64,000 nt of DNA from Lacihabitans sp. CCS-44 (GTDB lineage Bacteria > Bacteroidota > Bacteroidia > Cytophagales > Spirosomataceae). Positions 1 to 8,505 of this stretch are shown here, one piece after another. Each line of letters starts with the position of its first letter. The first letter of the stretch is position 1. The DNA is taken from NCBI RefSeq assembly GCF_024343735.1, contig NZ_RJUE01000055.1, positions 112,423 through 176,422 of the forward strand, in the 5' to 3' direction. The translations under genes and the position numbers were made by a program. The notes under the pieces are model-generated. The model saw only the letters and a list, made by a program, of their open reading frames with translations. It made no database searches and was not told the origin of the DNA.

Positions 1-608
1 TTATATAATTCAAACGTCTTTTGATCAAAAACTCCACTCAGTTGCTTCTGCACTTTGGCAGGATTCATTAGCGGGCCTAAGATATTAAAGAAAGTTTTTA
101 TGCCTAGTTCTTTTCTAATCGGCCCTACAAATCGCATAGCCGGATGAAATAGGGGTGCATGTAAATAGCAAATGCCGGCTTTTTCTAATTTAGATCTCAG
201 AAAATCTGCGTCATTAGTGAATTGTACACCCAAATGCTCCAAAACGGTACTGCTTCCTACTGGCGAACTTACGCCATGATTACCATGTTTAGCTACATTT
301 TGACCTGCTCCAGCTACTACAAATGCTGAGGTTGTGGAGATATTGAAAGTATCTTTTCCGTCTCCCCCAGTGCCGCACACATCCATGGCATCAAATTCGG
401 TCAAATCTATGCCAATGGCAAGTTCGAGCATTCCTTCACGAAATCCTTTCAATTCATCTACCGTGATACCTTTTTGCTGAATTGCCATCAAAAAAGCTGC
501 TATTTGAGCTGGATTTATTTCGCCAGAACCAATTTTTAGGATGGCTTGGCGAGATTCTTCGAGGCTAAGATCGGTGGAAGAAATAAGATTTTTGAGGAGG
601 TTTTTCAT
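1..608 (-). CDS. trpD: anthranilate phosphoribosyltransferase, C-terminus cut by window edge
   Basis: Transfers phosphoribose from PRPP to anthranilate, the second committed step of tryptophan synthesis, in the cytoplasm. The visible part begins MKNLLKNLIS and holds about 202 residues of a family that is usually 330-345 long. The glycine-rich PRPP-binding motif CGTGGDGKDTFNIST is followed by KHGNHGVSSPVGS and by the substrate-site stretch HPAMRFVGPIRKELG, all in the expected order. The reading frame is open to base 1, so this is truncation by the window and not a broken gene. The ATG at 608 is the only start that gives the full N-terminal helical domain. A hairpin with a minus-strand U-run lies about 85 bases upstream; it could end an upstream small transcript or act as an attenuator. 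Other trp genes, if clustered, lie to the left. Confidence 0.95.
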   Translation of the reverse strand, partial: MKNLLKNLISSTDLSLEESRQAILKIGSGEINPAQIAAFLMAIQQKGITVDELKGFREGMLELAIGIDLTEFDAMDVCGTGGDGKDTFNISTTSAFVVAGAGQNVAKHGNHGVSSPVGSSTVLEHLGVQFTNDADFLRSKLEKAGICYLHAPLFHPAMRFVGPIRKELGIKTFFNILGPLMNPAKVQKQLSGVFDQKTFELY

Positions 609-692
609 TAAAACATTTTTTGAAACTTAAAATAAGTATACGAAATAGGATTAATCAAGTCATTCAAACATTATTTGCCCAAAAACAAAAAA

Positions 693-713
693 AGAGTGCC
701 TCCACGGCACTCT
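693..713 (-). terminator. intrinsic terminator (or attenuator) upstream of trpD
   Basis: An 8-bp perfect stem, AGAGTGCC/GGCACTCT with a 5-base loop, reads into a run of seven U residues on the minus strand. On the plus strand the stem is followed by mixed sequence, so it is directional. It sits 24 bases after the stop of the small minus-strand ORF at 737-829 and 85 bases before trpD. It therefore fits either a terminator for a tiny gene or a trp leader attenuator. Confidence 0.75.
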
Positions 714-736
714 CTCAAACGGTTTATTTGACAAAT

Positions 737-829
737 TTAGCGAAAATACATTTTCTGGGTAAAACCTTGAATGCCCTGAATGTCAACATTGCTTGTTTTC
801 TTTTGATTTGATTTCAATTTCTGTGCCAT
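737..829 (-). CDS. candidate 30-residue basic protein, unknown
   Basis: Reading the minus strand from the ATG at 829 gives MAQKLKSNQKK followed by TSNVDIQGIQGFTQKMYFR and a TAA. The product is small and basic, with no membrane segment and no tryptophan, so it is not a Trp leader peptide. The ORF lies head-to-head with recJ (21 bases apart) and is followed within 24 bases by a clean intrinsic terminator, which is the arrangement expected of a short independent gene. I do not recognise a family. Bacteroidota show little Shine-Dalgarno use, so lack of an obvious ribosome site does not count against it. A chance ORF of this length is possible; the terminator is the main support. Confidence 0.4.
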   Translation of the reverse strand: MAQKLKSNQKKTSNVDIQGIQGFTQKMYFR

Positions 830-849
830 AATTTCTAAATTTGTTGATT

Positions 850-2574
850 ATGGAAAAAAACTGGAATTTTAAACCCACACCTACGCAGTCTACAGACCTC
901 CAAATTGTTAGCGATTTGGTAAATCAACTATCTGTTTCCAAGTCGATGGCTACAATGCTTTGGCAACGAGGAGTGAAAGATTTTGATGAAGCCAAACACT
1001 TTTTTAGACCTCAAATCGATGATTTGCATGATCCGTTCTTGATGAGAGACATGGATATTGCTGTAGATAGACTTATAAAAGCTATTGACGAAAATGAGAT
1101 AATTTTGATTTTTGGCGATTACGATGTGGATGGAACTACGGCCGTAGCTTTGTTTTATGGTTTTCTGAAAAACTATTATCCCAACATCGAATATTATAAC
1201 CCCGACAGATATAAAGAAGGCTATGGGATTTCTACTTTGGGAATTGATTATGCCGCTGAAATTGGAGCTACTTTGATGATTAGTCTAGATTGTGGTATAA
1301 AGTCCATCGACAAAATTGAATATGCTCAAACGAAATATGGCATAGACTTTATCATCTGCGATCACCACGAACCAGGTGATGAACTCCCGGCTGCGGTGGC
1401 AGTTTTAGACCCCAAACGCTCAGATTGTCCTTATCCATTTAAGGAATTGACGGGCAATGGTGTTGGTTTTAAGCTCCTTACCGCATTGTGTATTCGTAAG
1501 GAAATTCCGATTGAAAACTTGTTTGAGTTTCTAGATTTGGCCATGGTTAGTATCGCTTCTGATATTGTGCCTATCGTTGGTGAGAATAGAATTTTGGCTT
1601 ATTTTGGTCTAAAAAAAATCAATGAAAATCCTAGGACTGGCCTGAAAGCTCTCAAACAAGTGGCGGGTTTTTCAGGAGAAATGAGTATTGAAAATGTGGT
1701 ATTTGTACTTGGGCCAAGAATAAATGCGGCTGGGAGAATAAAACATGCTAAAGCGGCAGTTCAGTTACTGTTGGCAGATGATTTTGATGAGGCATTGAGT
1801 TTTGCTTATGAAATTCAAAATAACAACACCGAGCGAAAAGGGCATGATTCGAGAATAACAGAGGAAGCTTTGGACATGATTCGGAAGGACGATTGGCTGC
1901 TCAATATAGCCAAAAGCACGGTTTTGTTTTCTGAAAATTGGCACAAAGGCGTGATTGGCATTGTGGCTTCCAGATGTATTGAGAATTTTCATAGACCAAC
2001 TATAATCTTCACAAAATCAGGAGATAAAGTGGCGGCTGGTTCGGCAAGGTCAGTGCCGGGTTTTGATTTGTATGCGGCTATCGAACGAAGTGCACATTTG
2101 TTGATACAATTTGGTGGGCACATGCACGCAGCTGGAATGACCATCGAAATTGATAAAATTGATGAATTCAAGGCTCTTTTCGACCAAATTGTAACTGAAA
2201 TGATTTTGGAGGAACAATTGGTTCCTAAAATCAATATTGATATCAAAATAGATTTGTCTGAAATCAGTCCGAAGTTTTATAGGATCATGAAACAAATGGC
2301 TCCGTTTGGGCCGCACAATATGCAGCCTATTTTTGTTTCAGAAAACTTGTCCTTGGCCGCAGAACCAAGAATTTTAAAAGAAAAACACCTGAAACTGGAG
2401 ATTTTGGACGAAGACACAGGTTCGGTTTTTTCGGCAATAGGTTTCGGAATGGTAGATGATTTTTATCAAAACCTCAAAGCAGGACATAAATTTAGCATGG
2501 CTTATTCGATTGAAGAAAATACTTTTCGAGATAAAACTACTTTGCAATTGTTTGTGAGGGATATTAAGTTTTAG
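850..2574 (+). CDS. recJ: single-stranded-DNA-specific exonuclease RecJ
   Basis: 5'-3' exonuclease acting on single-stranded DNA in recombinational and mismatch repair. The 574-residue product has the DHH-family motifs in order: FGDYDVDGTTA near residue 91, a metal-binding LDCG, and ICDHHEPGDELP. A DHHA1 domain carries GVIGIVASR and the signature GGHMHAAGMTI near residue 420, followed by the C-terminal OB-like RecJ domain. Length matches the bacterial family (about 560-580). Two in-frame TTG codons precede the ATG at 850, but the ATG is preferred because the extra residues add nothing to the family N-terminus. lptB follows 71 bases downstream in the same direction, with a possible promoter between. 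Confidence 0.96.
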   Translation: MEKNWNFKPTPTQSTDLQIVSDLVNQLSVSKSMATMLWQRGVKDFDEAKHFFRPQIDDLHDPFLMRDMDIAVDRLIKAIDENEIILIFGDYDVDGTTAVALFYGFLKNYYPNIEYYNPDRYKEGYGISTLGIDYAAEIGATLMISLDCGIKSIDKIEYAQTKYGIDFIICDHHEPGDELPAAVAVLDPKRSDCPYPFKELTGNGVGFKLLTALCIRKEIPIENLFEFLDLAMVSIASDIVPIVGENRILAYFGLKKINENPRTGLKALKQVAGFSGEMSIENVVFVLGPRINAAGRIKHAKAAVQLLLADDFDEALSFAYEIQNNNTERKGHDSRITEEALDMIRKDDWLLNIAKSTVLFSENWHKGVIGIVASRCIENFHRPTIIFTKSGDKVAAGSARSVPGFDLYAAIERSAHLLIQFGGHMHAAGMTIEIDKIDEFKALFDQIVTEMILEEQLVPKINIDIKIDLSEISPKFYRIMKQMAPFGPHNMQPIFVSENLSLAAEPRILKEKHLKLEILDEDTGSVFSAIGFGMVDDFYQNLKAGHKFSMAYSIEENTFRDKTTLQLFVRDIKF

Positions 2575-2645
2575 GCCTATCTAACATTTTTTAACAACCT
2601 CACTTAAAGAATAAATTGGTATTTTTACAGCCAAATTGATAAAGA

Positions 2646-3383
2646 ATGATATTACGCACCGAAAATCTTATAAAAAAATACGGACAGAGGCTCGTGAACA
2701 ACGAAGTGAGCTATCAAGTGGCTCAGGGTGAAATTGTCGGACTTTTGGGTCCAAATGGTGCTGGTAAAACCACCTCTTTTTATATGGCCGTGGGGTTGGT
2801 AAAGCCGAACGAAGGTAAAATTTGGCTTGATGATGTGGATATTACTAGTCTTCCGATGTACAAACGTGCCAAGTTAGGTATCGGATATTTGGCTCAAGAA
2901 GCTTCGGTTTTTAGAGATTTAACAGTAGAAGAAAATATATTGGGTGTAATGGAGCTGGCATTACCCAAAATGACCAATCTGGAGCGAAAAGAAAAAACCG
3001 AGTCTCTTTTGGAAGAATTTAGCCTCACGCATGTGCGTAAAAACAAAGGTATTGTACTCTCAGGAGGGGAAAGACGTAGAACCGAGATAGCCAGAGCTTT
3101 GGCCGTTGATCCGAAATTTATCTTGCTAGATGAGCCCTTTGCCGGCGTTGATCCAATAGCTGTGGAAGAAATTCAAACTATAGTAGCAAAACTAAAGCAC
3201 AGAAACATCGGAATTTTGATAACCGACCACAACGTAAACGAAACACTTTCCATTACCGACAGAGCATATTTGCTTTTTGAAGGAAAGATATTAAGACAAG
3301 GCACTGCAGAAGAATTGTCTGCTGACGAGTTGGTTAGAAAAGTGTATTTGGGTATGAATTTCGAATTGAAACGTAAGTTTTAA
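2646..3383 (+). CDS. lptB: LPS export ABC transporter ATP-binding protein LptB
   Basis: Cytoplasmic ATPase that powers lipopolysaccharide extraction from the inner membrane with LptF/LptG. The 245-residue chain has Walker [10 protein letters not shown] near residue 35, a Q-loop ([17 protein letters not shown]), the ABC signature LSGGERRR, Walker [14 protein letters not shown] and the switch histidine in ITDHNVNET. The GERRR variant of the signature and the YLAQEASVF loop are typical of LptB as distinct from branched-chain amino acid LivF/LivG, its nearest relatives. Size is normal. It is convergent with the OmpH-like gene, and a shared hairpin at 3395-3415 separates the two. Confidence 0.95.
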   Translation: MILRTENLIKKYGQRLVNNEVSYQVAQGEIVGLLGPNGAGKTTSFYMAVGLVKPNEGKIWLDDVDITSLPMYKRAKLGIGYLAQEASVFRDLTVEENILGVMELALPKMTNLERKEKTESLLEEFSLTHVRKNKGIVLSGGERRRTEIARALAVDPKFILLDEPFAGVDPIAVEEIQTIVAKLKHRNIGILITDHNVNETLSITDRAYLLFEGKILRQGTAEELSADELVRKVYLGMNFELKRKF

Positions 3384-3394
3384 GCATAAAAAAA

Positions 3395-3415
3395 GACGAG
3401 ATTTTTAGTCTCGCC
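3395..3415. terminator. shared terminator between convergent lptB and ompH-like gene
   Basis: A 7-bp stem around loop TTTTTAG is flanked by an A-run on the left and T-run on the right. Read on the minus strand the stem is fully paired (one G-U) and is followed by seven U residues. On the plus strand it has one A-C mismatch and a shorter U-run. It therefore mainly ends the minus-strand gene and may also serve lptB. Confidence 0.8.
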
Positions 3416-3440
3416 TTTTAAAATATCTTTCAGAAGAAGT

Positions 3441-4034
3441 TTATTTTTTAGCTGTAGTGTCAGCTACTGGTTTTTTATCCGAGCTTTTGTATTCTTCGTT
3501 CAGTCCTTTCAAAACCTCCTGCGTAATGTCCAAGTCTTCTTTGGCATACAATACACCACCGCCTTTTGAGTAACCGATTACCATATCAAACTTATTTCCA
3601 GAGTTGTATTTTTTCAAATAAGTCTGAATGTTAGTCAACAATTCATCAGTTTTTTTGGCCTGCTCTTGTTGTAAATTCCCTGCTGCGTTGTCTCTAAACT
3701 GCATAATGTCTTGCTCTTTTTGTTGCAAAGCCATCTGTGTGCTTTTTCCTTGCTCTTCAGACATTCCACCAGCTTGTGCACGTCTTTGAAACAAAGCCAC
3801 TTCGTTTTGGAAGGACTGCGTTCTTTTAGCTAGGTCGTTCTCCAAAGCAAATCTTTTGCTGTCAAATTCTTTCACTACGTCTTTATAATATTCGTAATTG
3901 TTCAATAATGTATCTGTGTTTACATATACAATTCTGCCCGAAGGTTGACCGCCAGATTTTGAGTCGCCAGCTGCTTTGTCGCAACCCAAAATGGCCATCG
4001 AAAGACCTAAAAATAGTAAGCTTATTTTTTTCAT
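3441..4034 (-). CDS. OmpH/Skp-family lipoprotein
   Basis: Probable periplasmic chaperone-like protein of the OmpH (Skp) family, 197 residues. The N-terminus is a lipoprotein signal, with the lipobox ending ILGC at Cys18. The mature part starts with a beta strand (GRIVYVNTDTLLNNY, typical of OmpH) and continues in a long Gln/Glu/Lys-rich helical hairpin from about residue 55 to 140 (NDLAKRTQSFQNEV, ALQQKEQDIMQFRD). It closes with the small conserved beta region FDMVIGYSKGGGVLYA. The tail SSDKKPVADTTAKK is low-complexity. Skp in proteobacteria is a soluble chaperone beside bamA; here it stands alone and is lipid-anchored, a form common in Bacteroidota. The exact client proteins cannot be inferred. 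Confidence 0.88.
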   Translation of the reverse strand: MKKISLLFLGLSMAILGCDKAAGDSKSGGQPSGRIVYVNTDTLLNNYEYYKDVVKEFDSKRFALENDLAKRTQSFQNEVALFQRRAQAGGMSEEQGKSTQMALQQKEQDIMQFRDNAAGNLQQEQAKKTDELLTNIQTYLKKYNSGNKFDMVIGYSKGGGVLYAKEDLDITQEVLKGLNEEYKSSDKKPVADTTAKK

Positions 4035-4354
4035 TTAAATGTTTTTTTTCTGAATAAGGGTGCAAATATAATTATTTATTGAAAATTATGGAGATTTTGG
4101 GATGTCTAAATATTTATAAATAGGGAAATTAGTCAAATCGAAAAGATTTTGGACTGTTTTTTGGTAGAATAATTTTATCAAATGTTGCATTCACCAATTG
4201 AACTCATCTCATAATTAAAATTATTGAGTGGTAAAACTTAAAATGCTTTACTTCGGTCAAAGACCGAAATACACTCGTGCGAAGGTCAGGACCTTCACAC
4301 AGCATGGAAAATTTTAGAATATCATAATAACTATCTCAGATAAATACAAATAAT
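4035..4354. other. gene-free gap with REP-like structure
   Basis: I see no plausible gene in these 320 bases. The left part is AT-rich and probably holds the promoter of the minus-strand OmpH-like gene. The right part, 4243-4305, carries the nested palindromes listed separately. Confidence 0.6.
4243..4305. repeat. cloverleaf-like nested palindromes (REP-like unit)
   Basis: Two perfect 7-bp hairpins, TTCGGTC-AAA-GACCGAA (4252-4268) and GAAGGTC-AG-GACCTTC (4281-4296), are enclosed by a 5-bp outer pair ATGCT (4243-4247) and AGCAT (4301-4305). It would fold as a three-way junction in either strand. No U-run follows, so it is not an intrinsic terminator. The form resembles intergenic REP/BIME-like elements, but only one copy is visible here. 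Confidence 0.5.
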
Positions 4355-4888
4355 ATGAATTGGTTACTATATCTTATAATGTATTTTTGGACTCAGAACA
4401 GTACAACCAAGGAATATAATATTTACACTTCTGAAACTGAAACTATAAAAGTATATATAGATACTGTTTGTAAGGATGTTTCACCTACTTCAAAAATGAA
4501 TTATTCGATTTATTTGGGAAATAAAATAGAATATGCAGACGTAACTGTTTGGAATCATACAAAACGAGATATTACATTTAGCATCAATAATGAAGAATAT
4601 TTTTATGGTGAAAGATTGATTACAGAAGTATCCAAAGATGAAGGATATGTAGGGCCAGTTTCAAGCTTCAACACAAAAAAAATAATTGTAATTCCTAATT
4701 CTTCCATCTCTTCTAAAATTCTGGTTCCAATTATTTATAACAAAAAAAAAGTTACAGGTTTTTCATATAGAATTAATTACTACACCAATAATAGTAACAG
4801 TAAAGCAATAATAATTGATGGTGCAATTAAAGGTAATAAACTGGAGAATATAAAAATTGAAAACAGTAATTTGGATAGAGAAAAATAA
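4355..4888 (+). CDS. unknown protein with hydrophobic N-terminus
   Basis: I do not recognise this 177-residue protein. The first 12 residues (MNWLLYLIMYFW) are hydrophobic and could be a short uncleaved signal or anchor. The rest is polar, rich in Ile, Asn, Lys and Thr, with alternating beta-strand patterns such as YADVTVWNHTKRDITFSIN and KKIIVIPNSSISSKILVPI. This suggests an all-beta domain exposed outside the cytoplasm. Base composition is more AT-rich than in neighbouring housekeeping genes. It stands alone between two gaps rich in short hairpins, which suggests accessory DNA. Codon structure is consistent along the whole length, so it is probably a real gene. Confidence 0.6.
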   Translation: MNWLLYLIMYFWTQNSTTKEYNIYTSETETIKVYIDTVCKDVSPTSKMNYSIYLGNKIEYADVTVWNHTKRDITFSINNEEYFYGERLITEVSKDEGYVGPVSSFNTKKIIVIPNSSISSKILVPIIYNKKKVTGFSYRINYYTNNSNSKAIIIDGAIKGNKLENIKIENSNLDREK

Positions 4889-5036
4889 ATTATAGCTCTC
4901 CGAGATTTTCTGTAGGACAATCCCGAAGCTAGATAAGAAGGATTTTTAATCCTCAACTCTAAAAAGGCTATTGCCTTTGAAGGTGTTTAAAGCCAGTTTC
5001 GCCCGCAGAAAATGTAAAGTAAATTAAAACAAGAAA

Positions 5037-5079
5037 GAACCGCTTGAAAAACCGTTTAATCGATTTTTCAAGCTCGTTC
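5037..5079 (-). terminator. long hairpin terminator after the 118-residue membrane protein
   Basis: A 10-bp perfect stem, GCTTGAAAAA/TTTTTCAAGC (5042-5051 and 5064-5073), is extended outward by GAAC/GTTC (5037-5040 and 5076-5079) across a short mismatch. It lies directly after the stop codon of the minus-strand gene at 5081 and leads into a U-rich minus-strand stretch. Confidence 0.7.
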
Positions 5080-5080
5080 C

Positions 5081-5437
5081 TTACTTAAAATATTTTCTCA
5101 TCTGCACACCAGACATGCCAGCAAAGCCTCCGATGGCCGTGGCTATGATTGTCATAATAGTAAACACAAAACCAATCTTAGGGATTTTGGATAAAAAACC
5201 CACACCTCCTGTAAACATCTCGGCTATTTTGTCCACCAAACTCACATCGGCTGTGGCGTTTAAGAAAGTGGCATAGCCAATCCATAAACTCACGGTAGCA
5301 GCTGCTGAAACCAAATAGGCTTCTTTGGGTGTTTTGGCTTTCCACCAACAAAGAGCCAAGGCCACTGGGGCAATAATCCACCAAGGGCCAAAGTATGAGG
5401 CGATGCCCCCAATTATCAATATCAATAAGTATAACAT
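5081..5437 (-). CDS. small integral membrane protein, unknown
   Basis: A 118-residue protein with about four hydrophobic segments: LYLLILIIGGIASYF, WWIIAPVALALCWW, a central alanine-rich segment (AYLVSAAATVSLWIGYATFL), and a C-terminal segment (FVFTIMTIIATAIGGFAG). It ends in the basic tail QMRKYFK. I do not recognise a named family. The gene starts 11 bases after the stop of the penicillin-acylase-family gene on the same strand, so the two are almost certainly cotranscribed, and a strong hairpin closes the unit. A role linked to the acylase is possible, but nothing in the sequence proves it. Confidence 0.75.
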   Translation of the reverse strand: MLYLLILIIGGIASYFGPWWIIAPVALALCWWKAKTPKEAYLVSAAATVSLWIGYATFLNATADVSLVDKIAEMFTGGVGFLSKIPKIGFVFTIMTIIATAIGGFAGMSGVQMRKYFK

Positions 5438-5448
5438 AGTCTAGTTTT

Positions 5449-7896
5449 TTATTTTTTAGGGTTAATTGTTATTGTTCTGGTCAGTTTTGAAGATTTCTCG
5501 TCTTTGTTTTTCATAAAAACCAAAGTATCGAGTTTACCTGCAGCCCATTTGTCCACCATGTTGTCGTAGTATTTACTACCCACATTGCCAGACTGTCCGC
5601 CTGGGTAAAGTCCATAACCACGTGGCCATTCTTTATCCAGTTCTATTACCATTCGCCAAGAGGGTCCATGTGTTTCTGATGTGGCGTTTACGATGCCGCG
5701 GCCGCCGCCGTTTATGATGCCAGTTCTAGAAAATCCTGGAATTTTGCCTAAATGCCCGATGCTTGTATTTTTTACCTTAGCCCAAGCCCAAGTTTCTGGC
5801 GTCATAGGGCCATTATGGAGTGTTAGACTGTCTATGGTGGCCTTAAAACTTCCTAAGACTATATCGTTCATGGTTTCTATTTTGTCTTTCGTTTTCTTGT
5901 TATCAAACCATTTTGCTGTGGCTTGTTTTTTTAACATCTCAAAAGTGCGGTCTTCGGTAGGATAAAGCATAGACTGCTCCAAAGGAAAATCATCTTCCCA
6001 AATCCAGTTAGAAAGCTCTTTTGTCCATCTTTCGTATATTGTTGCTGCCACTGCATCAGCATCGTTCATCAAATTCCATTTCTTCATGATTTCTCTCGCT
6101 GGAGCTATGCTTGCGTCTTTTGAAGTCTCTAAAATGGGAAGTAAGGTTGGTAAAATTCTCCTTGCCGCCACATTGTAGTTGTCGTTCAAAATCGACCTCA
6201 AACTATCCGCATTTGCATTTTTCATAGCCGCAAGTCTCTCATTTATTCTCACAGCACGGTTTGGAGCTGCAAATCGCCAACCCAAATAATATGGATAAGT
6301 TGGGTCAGTAGAAAACTGATTGGCCGAACTCACGAATCCTCTCGGTGGATTCTTAACTGTTGGGTTTTGCTCAGCTGGTATCCATCCCTGCCAGTCGTGT
6401 TCAGGCATAGAGCCATCTAATATGTATTTGCCTTGTTCTTTCCATTTTAGTGGGAGCTTGCCGTTCGGTGTAATGGCTATGTCGTTTTGATTGCTCGCAA
6501 AGATAAAATTCTGGGCAGGAGCCGTATAAAAAGTCAATGCTTTTCTATAATCGTCGTAGTTTTTAGCTCTGTTGAGGTAATAAAAAATCATCAGATCTGA
6601 ACCAGAAGTTTCTAATGCAACCCAACGCATGGCGTGCCCAGCCGGTGCGTTTTTATTGAAATTACTCTCTTTGGCTTCATTGTAAACCACCGGGCCATGA
6701 TGCGTATAAATCAGCGTGTCTTTAACTGTTAAGCCAGATTTTAGCCTGAATTCCTCTACATATTTGGTGGTTGGCGTCCACTTATTGTTGTACATGTAGT
6801 GGGTTTTTTCTGTATTGCTGAATTTTATTTTGTAAAAATCCATTACGTCGCTACCTACGTTGGTAACACCCCATGCAATGTCTTTATTATAACCTATCAC
6901 TATTCCTGGACAACCAGGCAAAGCCACGCCGTATACATTCACCGTTGGACAACTTAACTGCATTTGGTACCAAATAGACGGCAGCGTAAGTCCCAAATGT
7001 GGGTCGTTAGATAGTATTGGCAGTCCAGTTGCTGATTTTGCTCCACCCACTGCCCAGTTGTTTGAGCCAATTTCTGGAGCTGGGCTTGGTATTTTGGCTA
7101 TAATTTTATTATCGTCACCAACAGCCATAATTTTGGTAGGAGTTTTTACAGGAATTGGACTGAAGTTCCAAGGTGTGCCAACAGGTATAATCGGAGATTC
7201 TTCGGCAGGATAGTTTGTGAAAAGGTCTTTAATAGTATCTAAACCGTATTCATTGGCTACATTGCTTATTCTGAAGTCATCGCTACCACCATTAAGTGTA
7301 CTTCTCATATTCATGAGCATCAAAATGGTTTTGTAGGGTGTCCATTGGGTCGGTTTATAGCCCAATATTTTGTATTCAACCGGTAAGTTTTTATATTCTA
7401 TCTGAGCAATAAAACTATTTACGCCATCGGTGTAGGAATTTAGTATTTTTGACGAAATAGGGTCGCTTTTGAGGTTTTCGGCAATTTTGGCTGCTGCTCT
7501 GGCCATGCCCAATCTTCTGTTGTATCTGTCATATTCTAAAGCTCTTTCACCCACTATTTCGGTCAGTCGCCCTGCCGCCACCATGGTGTAGAACTCCATC
7601 TGCCAAATTCTGTCTTTGGCCATCACATAGCCTTGAGCAAAATATAGGTCATCTTCGTTGTTGGCAAAAATGTGTGGTACTTGGTTGTTGTCATAAATTA
7701 CTTTTACTTCTTCTTTTATACCTTTGAGGTCTAGAGTTTCATCTGAAAGAGCGTTTTTGTTCGTAGAATTCTGTAAAAAACCTTCGAAAGGACTAAATAA
7801 TCTTCCCAAAGGAGGAAGCATACCTAAAGGTTTGTGGAGTAGATATATCAGGCCAACCATGACCAGATAGCTCCAAAAGTGCTTGATGAATCTCAT
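5449..7896 (-). CDS. penicillin acylase family N-terminal nucleophile hydrolase
   Basis: An 815-residue precursor of peptidase family S45 (penicillin/acyl-homoserine-lactone/aculeacin acylases), which hydrolyses amide bonds after self-cleaving into alpha and beta chains. The N-terminus has one hydrophobic segment (residues 8-22), so it is probably exported or anchored in the periplasm. The autoproteolysis site is GSNNWAVGG: Ser278 would become the N-terminal nucleophile of the beta chain. It is followed by the conserved SNDPHLGLTLPSIWYQM and, later, by the oxyanion-region asparagine context FIFASNQNDIAI. Length is normal. The sequence does not tell which amide is cut; in related bacteria substrates include acyl-homoserine lactones and N-acylated amino acids. 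It forms a two-gene unit with the downstream membrane protein. Confidence 0.92.
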   Translation of the reverse strand: MRFIKHFWSYLVMVGLIYLLHKPLGMLPPLGRLFSPFEGFLQNSTNKNALSDETLDLKGIKEEVKVIYDNNQVPHIFANNEDDLYFAQGYVMAKDRIWQMEFYTMVAAGRLTEIVGERALEYDRYNRRLGMARAAAKIAENLKSDPISSKILNSYTDGVNSFIAQIEYKNLPVEYKILGYKPTQWTPYKTILMLMNMRSTLNGGSDDFRISNVANEYGLDTIKDLFTNYPAEESPIIPVGTPWNFSPIPVKTPTKIMAVGDDNKIIAKIPSPAPEIGSNNWAVGGAKSATGLPILSNDPHLGLTLPSIWYQMQLSCPTVNVYGVALPGCPGIVIGYNKDIAWGVTNVGSDVMDFYKIKFSNTEKTHYMYNNKWTPTTKYVEEFRLKSGLTVKDTLIYTHHGPVVYNEAKESNFNKNAPAGHAMRWVALETSGSDLMIFYYLNRAKNYDDYRKALTFYTAPAQNFIFASNQNDIAITPNGKLPLKWKEQGKYILDGSMPEHDWQGWIPAEQNPTVKNPPRGFVSSANQFSTDPTYPYYLGWRFAAPNRAVRINERLAAMKNANADSLRSILNDNYNVAARRILPTLLPILETSKDASIAPAREIMKKWNLMNDADAVAATIYERWTKELSNWIWEDDFPLEQSMLYPTEDRTFEMLKKQATAKWFDNKKTKDKIETMNDIVLGSFKATIDSLTLHNGPMTPETWAWAKVKNTSIGHLGKIPGFSRTGIINGGGRGIVNATSETHGPSWRMVIELDKEWPRGYGLYPGGQSGNVGSKYYDNMVDKWAAGKLDTLVFMKNKDEKSSKLTRTITINPKK

Positions 7897-7977
7897 AGTT
7901 TGTATATTTGGTTTTTTTCGAAATTTATGAAATTTTATTGATTTTATTTTGTTTTATTGAGACCAATAATTCCATTG

Positions 7978-8469
7978 ATGAGGAAAATTATTTTTATTCT
8001 TTTGTCCATTTTTCAATCTTTAGCTGTGTCTGCTCAATCCAAATCATTTGATGTACTTCTAAGAGGTTTAATAAAAAAAACTGTTCCTATTATCAAAGTG
8101 CAAGAACTCAAGGCAAAAAATACTGAAGTAGTTTTGTTGGATGCCAGAGAACTGAATGAGTTTGAAGTAAGTCACCTAAAAAATGCTCGACACGTAGGTT
8201 TTAATAGTTTTTCTTTGGAAAGCATAAAAGATATTCCCAAAACCGCTCCGATTGTGGTGTATTGTTCGATAGGTGTGAGAAGCGAAAAAATAGGCGAAAA
8301 ACTGATTGCAGCGGGCTACACCAACGTAAAAAATTGCTACGGAAGTATTTTTGAGTGGATAAATCAAGGTAACGAAGTGGTAGATATGCAAAATAAACCT
8401 ACACAAAAAATACATGCCTACAACAAAAAATGGGGAGTGTGGGTAAACAAAGGTGAGAAAGTATATTAA
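7978..8469 (+). CDS. secreted rhodanese-like domain protein
   Basis: A 163-residue protein with a cleavable signal peptide (MRKIIFILLSIFQSLAVSAQ) and one rhodanese domain. The catalytic loop VVYCSIGVRS keeps the active Cys and the family's terminal Arg-Ser, and is followed by the typical AGYTNVKNCYGSIFEW. The entry motif LLDARELNEFEVSHLKNA is also standard. Such proteins transfer sulfane sulfur or act as sulfur carriers; a periplasmic location is implied by the signal. The ATG at 7978 is preferred to an upstream TTG because the signal peptide begins there. It diverges from the acylase gene and converges on the next membrane protein gene, with a shared terminator. Confidence 0.9.
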   Translation: MRKIIFILLSIFQSLAVSAQSKSFDVLLRGLIKKTVPIIKVQELKAKNTEVVLLDARELNEFEVSHLKNARHVGFNSFSLESIKDIPKTAPIVVYCSIGVRSEKIGEKLIAAGYTNVKNCYGSIFEWINQGNEVVDMQNKPTQKIHAYNKKWGVWVNKGEKVY

Positions 8470-8494
8470 AAGGAGTAGCCTGGGCCACTCCTTT
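8469..8494. terminator. shared terminator, rhodanese and 137-residue membrane protein
   Basis: A stem AAAGGAGT/ACTCCTTT with a short G/C-rich inner section lies exactly between two convergent genes, starting at the rhodanese stop codon. U-rich flanks are weak, but position and symmetry support a bidirectional terminator. Confidence 0.7.
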
Positions 8495-8505
8495 CAGTTT
8501 ATTTG

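Noticed and set aside
620..811. 63-residue plus-strand ORF between trpD and recJ
   Set aside because: TTG start, low-complexity basic peptide, and it runs through the terminator hairpin on the opposite strand; overlaps the better-supported minus-strand small ORF.
737..829. Trp attenuation leader peptide
   Set aside because: The peptide has no tryptophan codons, so classical ribosome-stalling attenuation is not supported.
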